This document shows, piece after piece, positions 17,065 to 27,432 of a stretch of DNA of 64,000 nucleotides (the stretch's first letter is position 1; every line of letters begins with the position of its first letter). The position numbers and the translations under genes are program-made. Below the pieces are notes generated by a model. That model saw only the letters and a list, made by a program, of their open reading frames with translations. It did no database searches and was not told the DNA's origin. The DNA is from Chryseobacterium gallinarum (GTDB lineage: Bacteria; Bacteroidota; Bacteroidia; Flavobacteriales; Weeksellaceae): positions 3,352,001-3,416,000 of the forward strand of contig NZ_CP009928.1 of assembly GCF_001021975.1 (NCBI RefSeq). The letters are read 5' to 3'.

Positions 17065-19848
17065 GTGAAGAATTTTACAACGGTATTAAAAGTTGCGCCC
17101 GCTTTTTTATTGGCCAGTACAATAATGCATGCGCAGACAACAGACTCTGTCACAAAGGAGAAGAAGATTGAAGAAGTTGTATTGATCGGGTATGGAAAAC
17201 AGAAAAAATCTGATCTTACAGGGTCTATTACTTCTGTAACGGCAAAAGACTTCAATGGAGGTGCTACTTCTGCCGGACAACTGATCCAGGGTAAAACACC
17301 GGGAGTACAGGTTACCAATAACAGTGGTGCTCCAGGGTCTGGTACTAAAATCAGGATTAGAGGGGCATCTTCTTTAAGCGGAGAAAACTCGCCCTTAATT
17401 GTAATTGATGGTGTTCCCCAGGATTTTGTAGGAGTCAATGGAGTTTCAGATCCATTAGCTTTAATTAATCCTAATGATATTGAAACATTTGATATCCTGA
17501 AAGATGCTTCAGCCACTGCAATCTATGGTAACAGAGCTTCTAACGGAGTTATTTTGATTACTACCAAAAAAGGAAGTTCCGGAAGATTTAAGGTGAATTT
17601 TTCAACAGTAACTTCCTTATCTACAAAAATGGGTAATGTGGATGTACTCAATGCTGAAGAATTCAGAAATTTTGTAAATACCTATGCTCCGGACAGCTAT
17701 AAACAACGACTTGGAAATTCAAATACCAACTGGCAGGATGTTATTTACCAGACTGCATGGGGAACAGACAATAATGTTGCCTTCACAGGAGGAATTAAAG
17801 GATTGCCTTATCGTTTGTCTTTAGGATATAACGAACAAAATGGTATTGTTAAAACAAACTCATTCCGAAGAACATCCGTAGGTTTGAATTTGAATCCTAA
17901 ATTCTTTGACAATCATTTATCAGTGAATGTGAATGCTAAAGGAACTTTTACTGACAACAGATTTGTGGACGGAGGAGTAATTAAAGCCGCAACCTATTTT
18001 GACCCTACACAATCCGTTTATGACAATACGAATATTGTACCGGGTAATGGAGGCTATTATGAATGGTTTGTAACAGAAGATAAAAATGGGGTTCTTACAA
18101 ATAAATTGAATGGTAATGCCAATGCAAACCCCTTATCAATGCTGAATGCAGTTCGTGATGTTTCTTCGGTAACCAGAGGGCTAGGGAATATTCAATTAGA
18201 TTATAAATTTCATTTTCTCCCGGATTTGCGTTTTAATGTTAATGCCGGTTATGACTATACAAAAAGTGAGGGACATAAATTTAAAGATGGAAGATACAAA
18301 TCAGGCTTTGATGACAAAGGAAGCTCTAACTTCTATTCTATGGAGAAGAAAAATAAGTTGTTGGAAACCTATTTAAATTATGTCAAAAATATATCAGCAA
18401 TTAACACAGGAGTAGATATTACAGCTGGATATGCCTATCAGGATTTTCGTATTTCAATTCCAGGAGCAATAACATATAGAGGAAATGGTAATAATGTGAC
18501 TGACCTGGATTTTGCTTCTCAAAACACACTGATATCTTTCTATGGTAGAGCAATTTTCACTATAGATAACAAATATATCTTATCAGGGTCTATTCGTAAA
18601 GATGGTTCATCAAGATTCTTTAACGGAACCAGAGATAATGTATGGGGTGTTTTCCCGGGAGTTTCTGTAGCCTGGAAACTCAATGAAGAAAACTTCATTA
18701 AAAATGTATCAGCCATCAGTACTTTAAAGCTGAGAGCAGGATGGGGTAAAACAGGGCAACAGGAATTGCCTGCACTGGGAATTAACGGTAATAAGCCTAA
18801 TAATTACCCGGCTTTTGCAGCTTACAATCCTAGTTATCCGGGAGCCGGTTATCAGTTCGGAAACGAATTTTATTATATGTTCAGACCGGCTAATTACAAT
18901 CCAAACCTTACCTGGGAAACAACTACTACGAAAAACTTAGGGTTAGATTTTGGATTTAGTAAAAACAGGATTACAGGTTCCATTGATGTGTTTAGAAAAG
19001 ATACCAAAGATCTTCTTGTATATGCGGATGAACCTGCAGGAGGTTTAAGTAATGCAAGCTGGCAGAACATCGGTGATATGAAGAATGAAGGTATTGAAGG
19101 AAGTATTACGGTAATCCCTGTTAAAACTGAAAAAACAACCTGGGAAGTAAGCTTTAATGCGACCCATTACAAACCTATTATTACAAAATTAAAAGACCGG
19201 GCAGATGAATCATTTAATATGGAAGTCGGAGGGATAGAAGGAGCGGCTGGAAACAGAATCCAGGCTCATGCTGTAGGATATGCCCCTAATTCATTCTGGG
19301 TATACCAGCAGGTATATGATGCCAACGGGAAGCCGGTTGATGGTGCATATGTAGACAGAAACGGAGATGGAGCAATCACTACAAAAGACATGTATTATTA
19401 TAAATCGACTACCCCTGATGCTATTTTAGGTTTCTCTACTAAAGTCTCTCACAAAAACTGGGATTTTGCATTAAGCGCAAGGGCTGTATTAGGAAATTAT
19501 GTGTATAATAATGCAGCATCAAACAGCTCTCTGCAGTCGGCTTCTACAAATGAGTACCTTCAGAATGTATTTTCAACGGCACCACAGTATAAGTTTGCTG
19601 TTCCTCAGTATAAATCCGATATTTATGTGGAGAATGCCTCATTCCTGAGATTAGACAATATCAATATCGGCTACAACTTTGGTGAAATTTTCTCTAAAGG
19701 AAGCAATCTGAAAGTATATGGAATGGCACAGAATGTTTTTGTCATTACTAAATACTCAGGAGTAGATCCTGAAGTGTTTGGTGGAATAGACAATGGTTAC
19801 TATCAAATGCCTAGAATTTATTCCTTAGGCTTTAACTTTCAATTTTAA
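17065..19848 (+). CDS. SusC/RagA family TonB-linked outer membrane protein
   Basis: TonB-dependent importer of oligosaccharides, forming a lid-and-barrel pair with SusD. The 927-residue protein starts with GTG, because in-frame codons upstream soon reach a stop. A signal peptide ends near HAQ (residue 23). The SusC signature follows directly: EEVVLIGYGKQKKSDLTGSI, then the plug with GQLIQGKTPGVQV, VIDGVP and ATAIYGNRASNGVILITTKKG. The carboxypeptidase-D-like domain found at the N-terminus of most SusC proteins is missing. The barrel ends in the aromatic strand SLGFNFQF. It is the first gene of a starch/maltodextrin operon. Confidence 0.95.
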   Translation: MKNFTTVLKVAPAFLLASTIMHAQTTDSVTKEKKIEEVVLIGYGKQKKSDLTGSITSVTAKDFNGGATSAGQLIQGKTPGVQVTNNSGAPGSGTKIRIRGASSLSGENSPLIVIDGVPQDFVGVNGVSDPLALINPNDIETFDILKDASATAIYGNRASNGVILITTKKGSSGRFKVNFSTVTSLSTKMGNVDVLNAEEFRNFVNTYAPDSYKQRLGNSNTNWQDVIYQTAWGTDNNVAFTGGIKGLPYRLSLGYNEQNGIVKTNSFRRTSVGLNLNPKFFDNHLSVNVNAKGTFTDNRFVDGGVIKAATYFDPTQSVYDNTNIVPGNGGYYEWFVTEDKNGVLTNKLNGNANANPLSMLNAVRDVSSVTRGLGNIQLDYKFHFLPDLRFNVNAGYDYTKSEGHKFKDGRYKSGFDDKGSSNFYSMEKKNKLLETYLNYVKNISAINTGVDITAGYAYQDFRISIPGAITYRGNGNNVTDLDFASQNTLISFYGRAIFTIDNKYILSGSIRKDGSSRFFNGTRDNVWGVFPGVSVAWKLNEENFIKNVSAISTLKLRAGWGKTGQQELPALGINGNKPNNYPAFAAYNPSYPGAGYQFGNEFYYMFRPANYNPNLTWETTTTKNLGLDFGFSKNRITGSIDVFRKDTKDLLVYADEPAGGLSNASWQNIGDMKNEGIEGSITVIPVKTEKTTWEVSFNATHYKPIITKLKDRADESFNMEVGGIEGAAGNRIQAHAVGYAPNSFWVYQQVYDANGKPVDGAYVDRNGDGAITTKDMYYYKSTTPDAILGFSTKVSHKNWDFALSARAVLGNYVYNNAASNSSLQSASTNEYLQNVFSTAPQYKFAVPQYKSDIYVENASFLRLDNINIGYNFGEIFSKGSNLKVYGMAQNVFVITKYSGVDPEVFGGIDNGYYQMPRIYSLGFNFQF

Positions 19849-19860
19849 ATAAGAATTAAG

Positions 19861-21462
19861 ATGAGACTCAATAAGATCAAACTTAAAAATATAGTATTAC
19901 CTCTTTCTGCAGTATTTTTATTAACTGCAACTTCATGTGTTAAAGATCTTGAAAGAGAGCCGATTACAGACGTTACTTCAGCAAGCGTTTATAAGGATTT
20001 TGCCAATTATAAAAATATCCTGGCAAAGCTTTACGGAGGATTAGCCATGGGAGGACAAATCAGTGGAGACGGGGACCAGCCGGATAGCGATATTAATGGA
20101 ATCAATGGTGGATTCTCCCAGTATACAAGACTATTGTACAACCTGAACGTAGTGACAACTGATGAAGCTGTAATCGGGTGGAACGATGGAAACCTTCATA
20201 CCCTTCACAAAATGACATGGGATGCTTCCAATGAGTTCATTGCAGCAATGTATTACAGGGTATTTACAGAAATTGCTTATTGTAATGAATTTCTGAGAAA
20301 TGTGACGGATGAAAAATTAGCATCCAATGGGATTTCCGGAGATAATCTTACCCAGGCAAAACTGATGAGAGCTGAAGCTCGTTTCCTGAGAGCACAATCA
20401 TATTACCATGCGATTGATATGTTCGGAAACGTACCTTTTGTAGATGAATCCTATATGCCGGGCTCTAAAAATCCCCCTCAGAGAATAGAAAGAAAAGCTT
20501 TATTTAATTTTATCGAATCTGAACTTCTTGCCGTAGCCAATGAACTAAAAGATCCCAGAACCAATGAATACGGAAGAGCAGATAAAGCCGCCGTATGGTC
20601 TTTACTGGCAAAATTATATTTAAATGCTGAGGTGTATACAGGAACCCAGAGAAATACAGACTGTATCACTTATTGTAATAAAGTAATTGCAGCTGGTTAT
20701 TCTTTAAAACCTAAGTACGATGAGCTTTTCCTTGCAGATAATAATGTTAATAATCCGGAGCAGATCCTGAGCGTAAACTTTGATGGAATCAATACACAGA
20801 CCAACGGGGGAACAACTTATATGGTGCATGCTGCGGTTGGAGGAACAATGCCTTCTTCTGATTTCGGGATCAATGTTGGATGGGGTGGTTTAAGAACTAC
20901 AAAGGCTTTTGTAGGCCTGTTTCCAGCTAACGGAAGTGATAAAAGAGGAAGATTCTATACATCTGGACAGAATTTGGAAATCAATGATCTTGGGTCTTTC
21001 AATGATGGATATGCATTTATCAAATACAAAAACATTAAAAGCAATGGATCAGCTGGAGCTCATAACAACTGGGTAGAAGCAGATATTCCGTTATATCGTT
21101 TAGCAGATATCTACCTGATGTATGCAGAAGCTGTACTTAGAGGAGGTGCCGGCGGAAATCAGGCTACTGCCATTGGATATATTAACCAGCTCAGAGAACG
21201 TGCTTATGGCAATACAAACGGCAACGTATCTTCTATCAATCTTGATTTTATTTTAGATGAAAGAGCAAGAGAATTGTCATGGGAAATGACCCGGAGAAGT
21301 GATCTTATCCGTTTCAACAGGTTTACAACAGGAGATTATCTATGGCCATGGAAAGGAAATGTAAAAGACGGTAAAGCCGTGGAAAGCTATAGAAATCTAT
21401 TCCCGATACCGGCTAAAGACATTGTTGCGAATCCTAACCTGATTCAGAATCCCGGATATTAA
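19861..21462 (+). CDS. SusD/RagB family nutrient-binding outer membrane lipoprotein
   Basis: Surface lipoprotein that caps the SusC barrel and binds glycan. The 533-residue protein has a lipoprotein signal peptide with predicted lipidated Cys26 (TATSCVKD). Helical SusD repeats follow, including AKLMRAEARFLRAQSYYHAIDMFGNVPFV and ADKAAVWSLLAKLYLNAEVY. The conserved C-terminal block is LDFILDERARELSWEMTRRSDLIRFNRF, ending in NPNLIQNPGY. It starts 12 bases after susC, so it is co-transcribed. Confidence 0.96.
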   Translation: MRLNKIKLKNIVLPLSAVFLLTATSCVKDLEREPITDVTSASVYKDFANYKNILAKLYGGLAMGGQISGDGDQPDSDINGINGGFSQYTRLLYNLNVVTTDEAVIGWNDGNLHTLHKMTWDASNEFIAAMYYRVFTEIAYCNEFLRNVTDEKLASNGISGDNLTQAKLMRAEARFLRAQSYYHAIDMFGNVPFVDESYMPGSKNPPQRIERKALFNFIESELLAVANELKDPRTNEYGRADKAAVWSLLAKLYLNAEVYTGTQRNTDCITYCNKVIAAGYSLKPKYDELFLADNNVNNPEQILSVNFDGINTQTNGGTTYMVHAAVGGTMPSSDFGINVGWGGLRTTKAFVGLFPANGSDKRGRFYTSGQNLEINDLGSFNDGYAFIKYKNIKSNGSAGAHNNWVEADIPLYRLADIYLMYAEAVLRGGAGGNQATAIGYINQLRERAYGNTNGNVSSINLDFILDERARELSWEMTRRSDLIRFNRFTTGDYLWPWKGNVKDGKAVESYRNLFPIPAKDIVANPNLIQNPGY

Positions 21463-21479
21463 TTTAAATTCTGCTAAAA

Positions 21480-22598
21480 ATGAAAAATCTATTCAAAATA
21501 TTAGCCCTGGTTTTCACCGGACTATTAATTTTTTCCTGTGAGAAAGATGAAGATCAGGCTGTCATTAATGAAACATCTGCCGGTAAAATGACTGCGGATA
21601 AAAGTGCAATTATTCTTAATGAACTTAATGCCAATGATCCTGTCATCACATTTACATGGACAAAACCTATATTTAATATTGCTGTCGTTCCCAATCAGAA
21701 AGTAGAGTTCGGAATCAAAGGTGATAACTTCAAAAAAAGTGCAACCATCGATTTCTCCAACGACCTTGTGACGGGTACAGCTACCCATGCCGCTATTAAT
21801 GCAGCAATGTTCAACATTGGTGCAAAACCGGATATAGTGAATGACATCGAAGTAAGATTGAAAACTTCTGTGGGATCAGCTGTTTTTTATTCCAATATTA
21901 TAGCCCTTAAAGTAACTCCCTATACTCCTAATCCGGATTTGGTATACCCTAAAATCAATGTGCCAGGTAGCTATGCTGGGGCAGCGGGTTATGCAAACTG
22001 GGCTCCGGATAATTCACCTAATCTGTTTTCCCCTGAGAAAAATGACAAATACAGAGGGTTTATCTGGATCAATACCGTAACCGGTGACGAGGATGGAAAA
22101 TATAAATTTTCTATCAATCAGGATTGGCCGGGAAATAAAGGAGATGACGGAACCCTTTCAGGCAAATTGAAGCTGGATGGAGACAATATCAAAGCACCTG
22201 CAGCAGGAACATACTATATTAAAGTAGATTGGGCAGCCAATACCTATTCCTCCGTGTTGGCAAACTTTGGTGTGATCGGTGATGCAACTCCTACAGGATG
22301 GAATTCAGATACTGATTTTGTATACAATCCTTCCACAAAGACTTATGTCATCAATTCCATCGCATTGAGCAATGCCGGGTCATTTAAGTTCAGAGCCAAC
22401 GATGACTGGACTTTTAAAATTCAGCCTAAGAATGCTGATGAAACCCTGATTTCAGGAAAAGGAGTACAAACCTATTTCAATGCTGAAGGTACGGTAACTG
22501 ATGACCATGGATATAAGGTTTCAGAAGCAGGTAACTATAAAATAGAACTGGATTTGCATAATTCAGCGTATTATAAGTTAACCATTACAAAATTATAA
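21480..22598 (+). CDS. SusE/SusF-like surface starch-binding lipoprotein
   Basis: A 372-residue lipoprotein (lipobox ending at Cys20, IFSCEKDED). The N-terminal SusE-type domain (DPVITFTWTKP...) is followed by two beta-sandwich modules of the SusE/SusF starch-binding type. The last module is recognisable in GDATPTGWNSDTDFVYN...KFRANDDWTFKI. Such proteins hold starch on the cell surface but are not enzymes. The position, 17 bases after susD and before the operon-internal terminator, is the usual susCDE order. Confidence 0.87.
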   Translation: MKNLFKILALVFTGLLIFSCEKDEDQAVINETSAGKMTADKSAIILNELNANDPVITFTWTKPIFNIAVVPNQKVEFGIKGDNFKKSATIDFSNDLVTGTATHAAINAAMFNIGAKPDIVNDIEVRLKTSVGSAVFYSNIIALKVTPYTPNPDLVYPKINVPGSYAGAAGYANWAPDNSPNLFSPEKNDKYRGFIWINTVTGDEDGKYKFSINQDWPGNKGDDGTLSGKLKLDGDNIKAPAAGTYYIKVDWAANTYSSVLANFGVIGDATPTGWNSDTDFVYNPSTKTYVINSIALSNAGSFKFRANDDWTFKIQPKNADETLISGKGVQTYFNAEGTVTDDHGYKVSEAGNYKIELDLHNSAYYKLTITKL

Positions 22599-22619
22599 TA
22601 AGTATTACATTGATAAAGC

Positions 22620-22653
22620 AAAGTGCTGCTTTATTGCAGCACTTTATTTATTT
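22620..22653 (+). terminator. Terminator after the susCDE-like trio
   Basis: AAAGTGCTGC at 22620-22629 pairs perfectly with GCAGCACTTT at 22636-22645 around TTTATT, followed by a T-rich run. It splits the locus into binding/import genes and enzyme genes and may set their expression ratio. Confidence 0.92.
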
Positions 22654-22674
22654 TTTTAAGTATAAATAGTCATT

Positions 22675-24831
22675 ATGAAGAAAATTACAGTTGGAGCACT
22701 TTTGCTCTCAATGATGTTTGCAGGCGTAAAAGCTCAATCCTTGAAATCCCCGGACGGAAAGTTTGAAATGAACTTTCAGTTAAAAGAAGGGGTACCTTAC
22801 TATAACCTGAAATACAATGGGGCTATAGTGGTTGAAGATTCTAAACTGGGATTAAGATTATTTAAAGACAAAGCCATAAAATTTGCTTCTGAAATAGCCA
22901 AGCCGGAAGATGCAAAGTTCGATCTGAATAACGGTTTTGCAAAAATCGATGAAAAAAGAGATTCTAAAAATGAAACCTGGCAGCCGGTTTTAGGAGAAAA
23001 GAAAAATTATATTAACCACTATAATGAGCTGGCAATTACGCTGAATCAGGCTTCTACAGACAGGAGTATTGTGGTAAAATTCAGATTGTTCAATGATGGA
23101 TTAGGATTCAGGTATGAATTCCCACAACAGAAAAACCTGAACTATTTCGTAATCAGGGAAGAAGATTCTGAAATCGATTTTCCTACCGATATGAAAGCAT
23201 GGTGGATCGTAGCAGATTACGATTCCCAGGAATATCAGTACCAGGAAACAAAAGTGTCTGAAATTCCCGCGCAATGGGATAAAGCATTTGACGCCAATGC
23301 TTCACAGACCTTAGTGAAGAATGCAGTGCAGTCTCCGTTAATGCTTAAGAAAGAAGGAAAAAATCCTTTATACATCAACGTTGCTGAAGCAGCAGTATTA
23401 GATTACCCTGCTTCACACCTTGAAGTGGATGCACAGAATTTTAAATTCAAAACCCATTTAACGGCTGACAGGCAAGGAGCAAAAGGATATATCCAGACTC
23501 CATCGGTAACACCCTGGAGAACCATCATCGTTGCTCCAAAAGCAGAAGAAGTGATGGATTCTAAAATGATCTTCAACCTTAATGAGCCTACAAAATATAC
23601 CGATACGTCTTACATTCATCCTACAAAATACATGGGAGTATGGTGGGAAATGATCATCGGAAAATCCCAATGGGCATATTCTACGGCTGAAAACGTACAC
23701 TTAGGCAAAACAGACTTTACAAAGCTTACTCCAAACGGAAAACATGCCGCAAACAATACAAAAGTTAAAGAATACATAGACTTCGCAGCGGAAAACGGAT
23801 TCCAGGGACTTCTGATTGAAGGATGGAACATCGGTTGGGAAGACTGGTTCGGGAATTCCAAAGAATATGTTTTTGACTTCATTACCCCTTATCCGGATTT
23901 TGATATCAAAATGCTGAATGAGTATGCTCATTCCAAAGGAATTAAGCTGATTATGCATCATGAAACTTCAGGTTCTGCAACGAATTATGAAAGATGGGCA
24001 GATAAAGCTTTCCAGACAATGAATAAATATGGATATGACGCTGTAAAAACCGGATATGTAGGAGATATTATTCCGAGAGGAGAGCACCATTATTCTCAAT
24101 GGACCATCAATCATTATTATAGAATTGCTGAAAAAGCAAACGACTATAAAATTATGATAAACTCTCACGAATCTGTACGTCCAACAGGAGAGAGCCGCAC
24201 CTATCCGAACTATATTTCTGCAGAAGCAGCCCGTGGAACAGAATATGAAGCATTCGGAGGAAATAAGCCTGATCATCAGACCGTACTTCCGTTTACAAGA
24301 TGGATGGGTGGCTCTATGGATTACACACCGGGAATTTTCCAGACTAAGCTGGATTATTACTTCCCTGGAGATAAGCGTTTTGTAAAAACTACATTGGCTA
24401 AGCAATTGGCACTGTATGTAACGATGTACATGCCTCTTCAGATGGCGGCAGACCTTCCGGAGAACTACAAAAAGCATATGGATGCATTTCAGTTTATCAA
24501 GGATGTAGCAGCAGATTGGGATGATACGAAAATCTTATCTGCAGAGCCGGGAGATTATGTAATCACTGCAAGAAAAGCAAAAGGTACCGAAAACTGGTTT
24601 GTAGGAGGTATTACCGATGAAAACAAACGTGATTATACTGTAGATTTCTCATTCCTGGATAAAGGAAAAAAATATGTAGCGACAGTTTATGAAGATGGAA
24701 AAGATGCGGATTATATCGACAATCCTCAAAGCTATAATATCTATAAAAAAGAAATTACCAGCAAATCAAAAATTAATTTTAAAATGGCGAGAAGCGGAGG
24801 TTTTGCAATCTCTGTTAAACCTGTAAAATAA
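22675..24831 (+). CDS. Glycoside hydrolase family 97 alpha-glucosidase (SusB-like)
   Basis: Periplasmic enzyme releasing glucose from maltooligosaccharides. The 718-residue protein has a signal peptide (about 1-20, ending VKAQS) and the three GH97 parts: an N-terminal beta-supersandwich, a (beta/alpha)8 barrel and a C-terminal beta domain. Barrel signatures include KYMGVWWEMIIGKSQW, GLLIEGWNIGWEDW, IMHHETSG and INSHESVRPTGESRTYPN, followed by EAARGTEYE. The Glu residues of these motifs match the calcium-binding and inverting catalytic residues of SusB. GH97 also has retaining alpha-galactosidases, but the Glu pattern and the starch context favour alpha-glucosidase. Confidence 0.94.
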   Translation: MKKITVGALLLSMMFAGVKAQSLKSPDGKFEMNFQLKEGVPYYNLKYNGAIVVEDSKLGLRLFKDKAIKFASEIAKPEDAKFDLNNGFAKIDEKRDSKNETWQPVLGEKKNYINHYNELAITLNQASTDRSIVVKFRLFNDGLGFRYEFPQQKNLNYFVIREEDSEIDFPTDMKAWWIVADYDSQEYQYQETKVSEIPAQWDKAFDANASQTLVKNAVQSPLMLKKEGKNPLYINVAEAAVLDYPASHLEVDAQNFKFKTHLTADRQGAKGYIQTPSVTPWRTIIVAPKAEEVMDSKMIFNLNEPTKYTDTSYIHPTKYMGVWWEMIIGKSQWAYSTAENVHLGKTDFTKLTPNGKHAANNTKVKEYIDFAAENGFQGLLIEGWNIGWEDWFGNSKEYVFDFITPYPDFDIKMLNEYAHSKGIKLIMHHETSGSATNYERWADKAFQTMNKYGYDAVKTGYVGDIIPRGEHHYSQWTINHYYRIAEKANDYKIMINSHESVRPTGESRTYPNYISAEAARGTEYEAFGGNKPDHQTVLPFTRWMGGSMDYTPGIFQTKLDYYFPGDKRFVKTTLAKQLALYVTMYMPLQMAADLPENYKKHMDAFQFIKDVAADWDDTKILSAEPGDYVITARKAKGTENWFVGGITDENKRDYTVDFSFLDKGKKYVATVYEDGKDADYIDNPQSYNIYKKEITSKSKINFKMARSGGFAISVKPVK

Positions 24832-24855
24832 TTTTAAAGAATAAACATTAAGGTG

Positions 24856-24890
24856 CCCCGGTTCATTGTTTTCAATGTCCGGGGTATTTT
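24856..24890 (+). terminator. Terminator after the GH97 gene
   Basis: CCCCGG at 24856-24861 pairs with CCGGGG at 24879-24884. A small internal loop leads to an inner CATTG/CAATG stem, and the hairpin is followed by TATTTTAT. Confidence 0.8.
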
Positions 24891-25028
24891 ATATATGTTT
24901 GTTTTTTCTAAAGAACTTTAGATACGTGAATATTTTCAATAAAAAATTTTAAAAATGTTGGGTATAAGGCATGAATTCTAATATATTGCAGGAATATTTG
25001 AAAATTTAATGCTAAATTGAACTTTAAT

Positions 25029-26888
25029 ATGAAGACAATATATGCAGTACTCACCCTCTCCATAGCTTCTGCCGCTTTTTCTCAGAAAACACTGGAAAGA
25101 GTAGAACCGGCTTTCTGGTGGAAGGGAATGAAAAATCCCGAACTTCAGATCCTGGTGTATGGAAAAGATATTGCCCATAATGAAATTTCACTTTCAGATG
25201 GTATCCGTGTTAAAGATATTCAGAAAGTAGAAAATCCTAATTATGCTTTTATTACCGTAAATACCAATGAAATTAATGTTCCAAAGTTTACCATCAATGT
25301 TAAAAAGGGTAAAAAAAGCCTGGAAACTTATACCTATGAACTGAAGCAGAGAAACCCCGGATCTGCAGATCGTGAATCTTTTACCTCTAAGGATGTTATG
25401 TATCTGATTATGCCGGATCGTTTCGCTAATGGAGATGAAAAAAATGACTCAAACCCGGAATTAACTGAAAAGGCAGATCGGAACCTGCCTAACGGAAGAC
25501 ACGGTGGAGACCTTAAAGGGATTATCAACAACCTTGATTATATTCAGAATCTTGGCGCTACGGCAGTATGGCTTACACCAGTGAATGAAGACAATGAGAA
25601 AGTTTACTCTTATCATGGCTATGCTCAAACCGATTTATATAAAATTGATGCCCGCTATGGCACGAATGAAGAATACAGAAATCTTTCCCGTGAACTGAAT
25701 AAAAGAAATATGAAGCTGGTTATGGATTACGTAACCAACCACTGGGGCGTTTCACACTGGATGATCAAAGATCTTCCCGCAAAAGACTGGATCCATTGGT
25801 TTAATGACGGAGATAAAGGCTTCAAACGCTCAAACTATAAAACAACCACCCAGTTTGATACCAATGCTTCAGAAATTGATAAAAAATATGCACTGGACGG
25901 ATGGTTTGATACAACAATGCCTGATATCAACCAGAAAAATCCATTGGTTTTAAAATATTTGACCCAAAATGCCATCTGGTGGATTGAATATGCAGAATTA
26001 GGCGGTTTCCGTGTAGATACTTATCCTTACAATGACAAGGATGCTATGGCAAAATGGGCGAAAGCTATTACCGATGAATACCCGAAGTTTAATATTGTAG
26101 GAGAAACCTGGTTGTATACGGCAGGGCAAATTTCAGCGTGGCAGAAAAATTCTAAAACGGGAGAAGCAGCAGGATATAATTCTAATTTGCCGTCTGTAAT
26201 GGATTTTATGCTGTTCGCAGATATGCCTAAAGCCCTGAAAGAAAAAGAAGGCTGGAATACAGGAATGATCAGAATTTACGACTCTTTTACCAGCGATTTC
26301 CTCTATCCGGATATCAATAATATCCTGGTTTTCTTTGAAAATCATGATACAGAAAGATGGAATGAAATCTTTAATGCAGATCCTAAGGCATACAAAATGG
26401 GTCTTACCCTGATTTCAACGGTACGTGGCATTCCCCAGATTTATTACGGATCAGAAATCGGAATGCGGGGCGACAAAAATAAAGGGGGTGATGCAGATAT
26501 TCGCAGAGATTTTCCGGGTGGCTGGAAGTCCGATAAGCAAAACGCATTTAACCCTGCAGGGCAGACGCCGGAACAACAAGACTTCTTTCAATTTACCCAA
26601 AAATTACTGAATTGGAGAAAAGGCAAAGAGGTAATTCATACCGGGAAAACTAAAAATTATGTTCCTCAGGATGGCGTCTTTACCTATTTCAGATACAATG
26701 AAAAAGAAAGTATTATGGTGATCCTTAACAATAATGAAAAAGATCAGGCGTTAGATTTGAAACGTTTTGAAGAATCATTAAAAGGATTTTCAAAAGGAAA
26801 AGACGTGATTTCAGGAAAGGAATGGATGCTTCATAACAACATTGTCATTCCTGCAAAAACTTCATTGATTATTGAGCTTGAAAAATAA
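25029..26888 (+). CDS. Glycoside hydrolase family 13 alpha-amylase/neopullulanase (SusA-like)
   Basis: Cleaves alpha-1,4 links of starch fragments, probably in the periplasm. It is 619 residues from the ATG at 25029; a TTG twelve bases upstream is also in frame but the ATG gives a clean signal peptide (ending AAFSQ). An N-terminal immunoglobulin-like domain (about 20-110) is typical of neopullulanases. The GH13 motifs are all present: DYVTNHWG, GFRVDTYPY (nucleophile Asp), IVGETW (acid/base Glu) and FFENHDTERW. It is the third catalytic component of the locus after GH97 and binding proteins. Confidence 0.95.
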   Translation: MKTIYAVLTLSIASAAFSQKTLERVEPAFWWKGMKNPELQILVYGKDIAHNEISLSDGIRVKDIQKVENPNYAFITVNTNEINVPKFTINVKKGKKSLETYTYELKQRNPGSADRESFTSKDVMYLIMPDRFANGDEKNDSNPELTEKADRNLPNGRHGGDLKGIINNLDYIQNLGATAVWLTPVNEDNEKVYSYHGYAQTDLYKIDARYGTNEEYRNLSRELNKRNMKLVMDYVTNHWGVSHWMIKDLPAKDWIHWFNDGDKGFKRSNYKTTTQFDTNASEIDKKYALDGWFDTTMPDINQKNPLVLKYLTQNAIWWIEYAELGGFRVDTYPYNDKDAMAKWAKAITDEYPKFNIVGETWLYTAGQISAWQKNSKTGEAAGYNSNLPSVMDFMLFADMPKALKEKEGWNTGMIRIYDSFTSDFLYPDINNILVFFENHDTERWNEIFNADPKAYKMGLTLISTVRGIPQIYYGSEIGMRGDKNKGGDADIRRDFPGGWKSDKQNAFNPAGQTPEQQDFFQFTQKLLNWRKGKEVIHTGKTKNYVPQDGVFTYFRYNEKESIMVILNNNEKDQALDLKRFEESLKGFSKGKDVISGKEWMLHNNIVIPAKTSLIIELEK

Positions 26889-26900
26889 ATGATTAGCTAT

Positions 26901-27416
26901 ATGAAAAAATTATTAACCGCTTATGTGATTCTTTTCCTTGGATTTACCGGGCTTTCAGCACAATCTAAAAACGGGTTTGAAAAGGAGAAAACAGAAATCA
27001 GTACAATGCTTGATGCTTTCAATGTAGCAGCAGCAAAGGCAGATTACAATACTTACTTTAATTATTTTGCTGACGAGTCCACCTTCATCGGGACCGATGC
27101 CACAGAAATCTGGGATAAAAAAGCTTTCATGATTTGGGCAAAACCCCATTTTGATAAAAAGAAAACCTGGAATTTTACCGCTCTTAAAAGGAATGTTTAT
27201 TTCAGTAAAGACGGAAAACTGGCCTGGTTTGATGAATTACTGGATACCCAGATGAAAATATGCAGAGGCTCCGGGGTGGTAGAAAAAATCAATGGAAGCT
27301 GGAAGATCAGACAATATGTACTGTCTATGACGGTTCCTAATGAAGTGGTAGATAAAGTAGTGGCTGAAAAAACACCTCTTGAAGAGGTATTGATCCGGCA
27401 ACTGAAAACCAAATAA
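26901..27416 (+). CDS. Exported NTF2-like (DUF4440/SnoaL-type) protein
   Basis: A 171-residue protein with a signal peptide (MKKLLTAYVILFLGFTGLSAQS), then an NTF2-like cone fold: AFNVAAAKADYNTYFNYFADESTFIGTDATEIWDKKAF and a later GSGVVEKINGSWKIRQYVLSMTVPN. The DUF4440/SnoaL fold often binds small ligands and has no fixed activity. An ATG at 26889 directly abutting the amylase stop is also in frame, but 26901 gives the better signal sequence. It lies between amylase and sugar transporter genes, so a role in the same pathway is likely but unproven. Confidence 0.8.
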   Translation: MKKLLTAYVILFLGFTGLSAQSKNGFEKEKTEISTMLDAFNVAAAKADYNTYFNYFADESTFIGTDATEIWDKKAFMIWAKPHFDKKKTWNFTALKRNVYFSKDGKLAWFDELLDTQMKICRGSGVVEKINGSWKIRQYVLSMTVPNEVVDKVVAEKTPLEEVLIRQLKTK

Positions 27417-27432
27417 TACATTGGAAGATAAT

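Noticed and set aside
23458..24477. Several long minus-strand frames inside the GH97 gene
   Set aside because: They are antisense shadows of a clear GH97 reading frame with all motifs, and lack protein-like composition or start signals.
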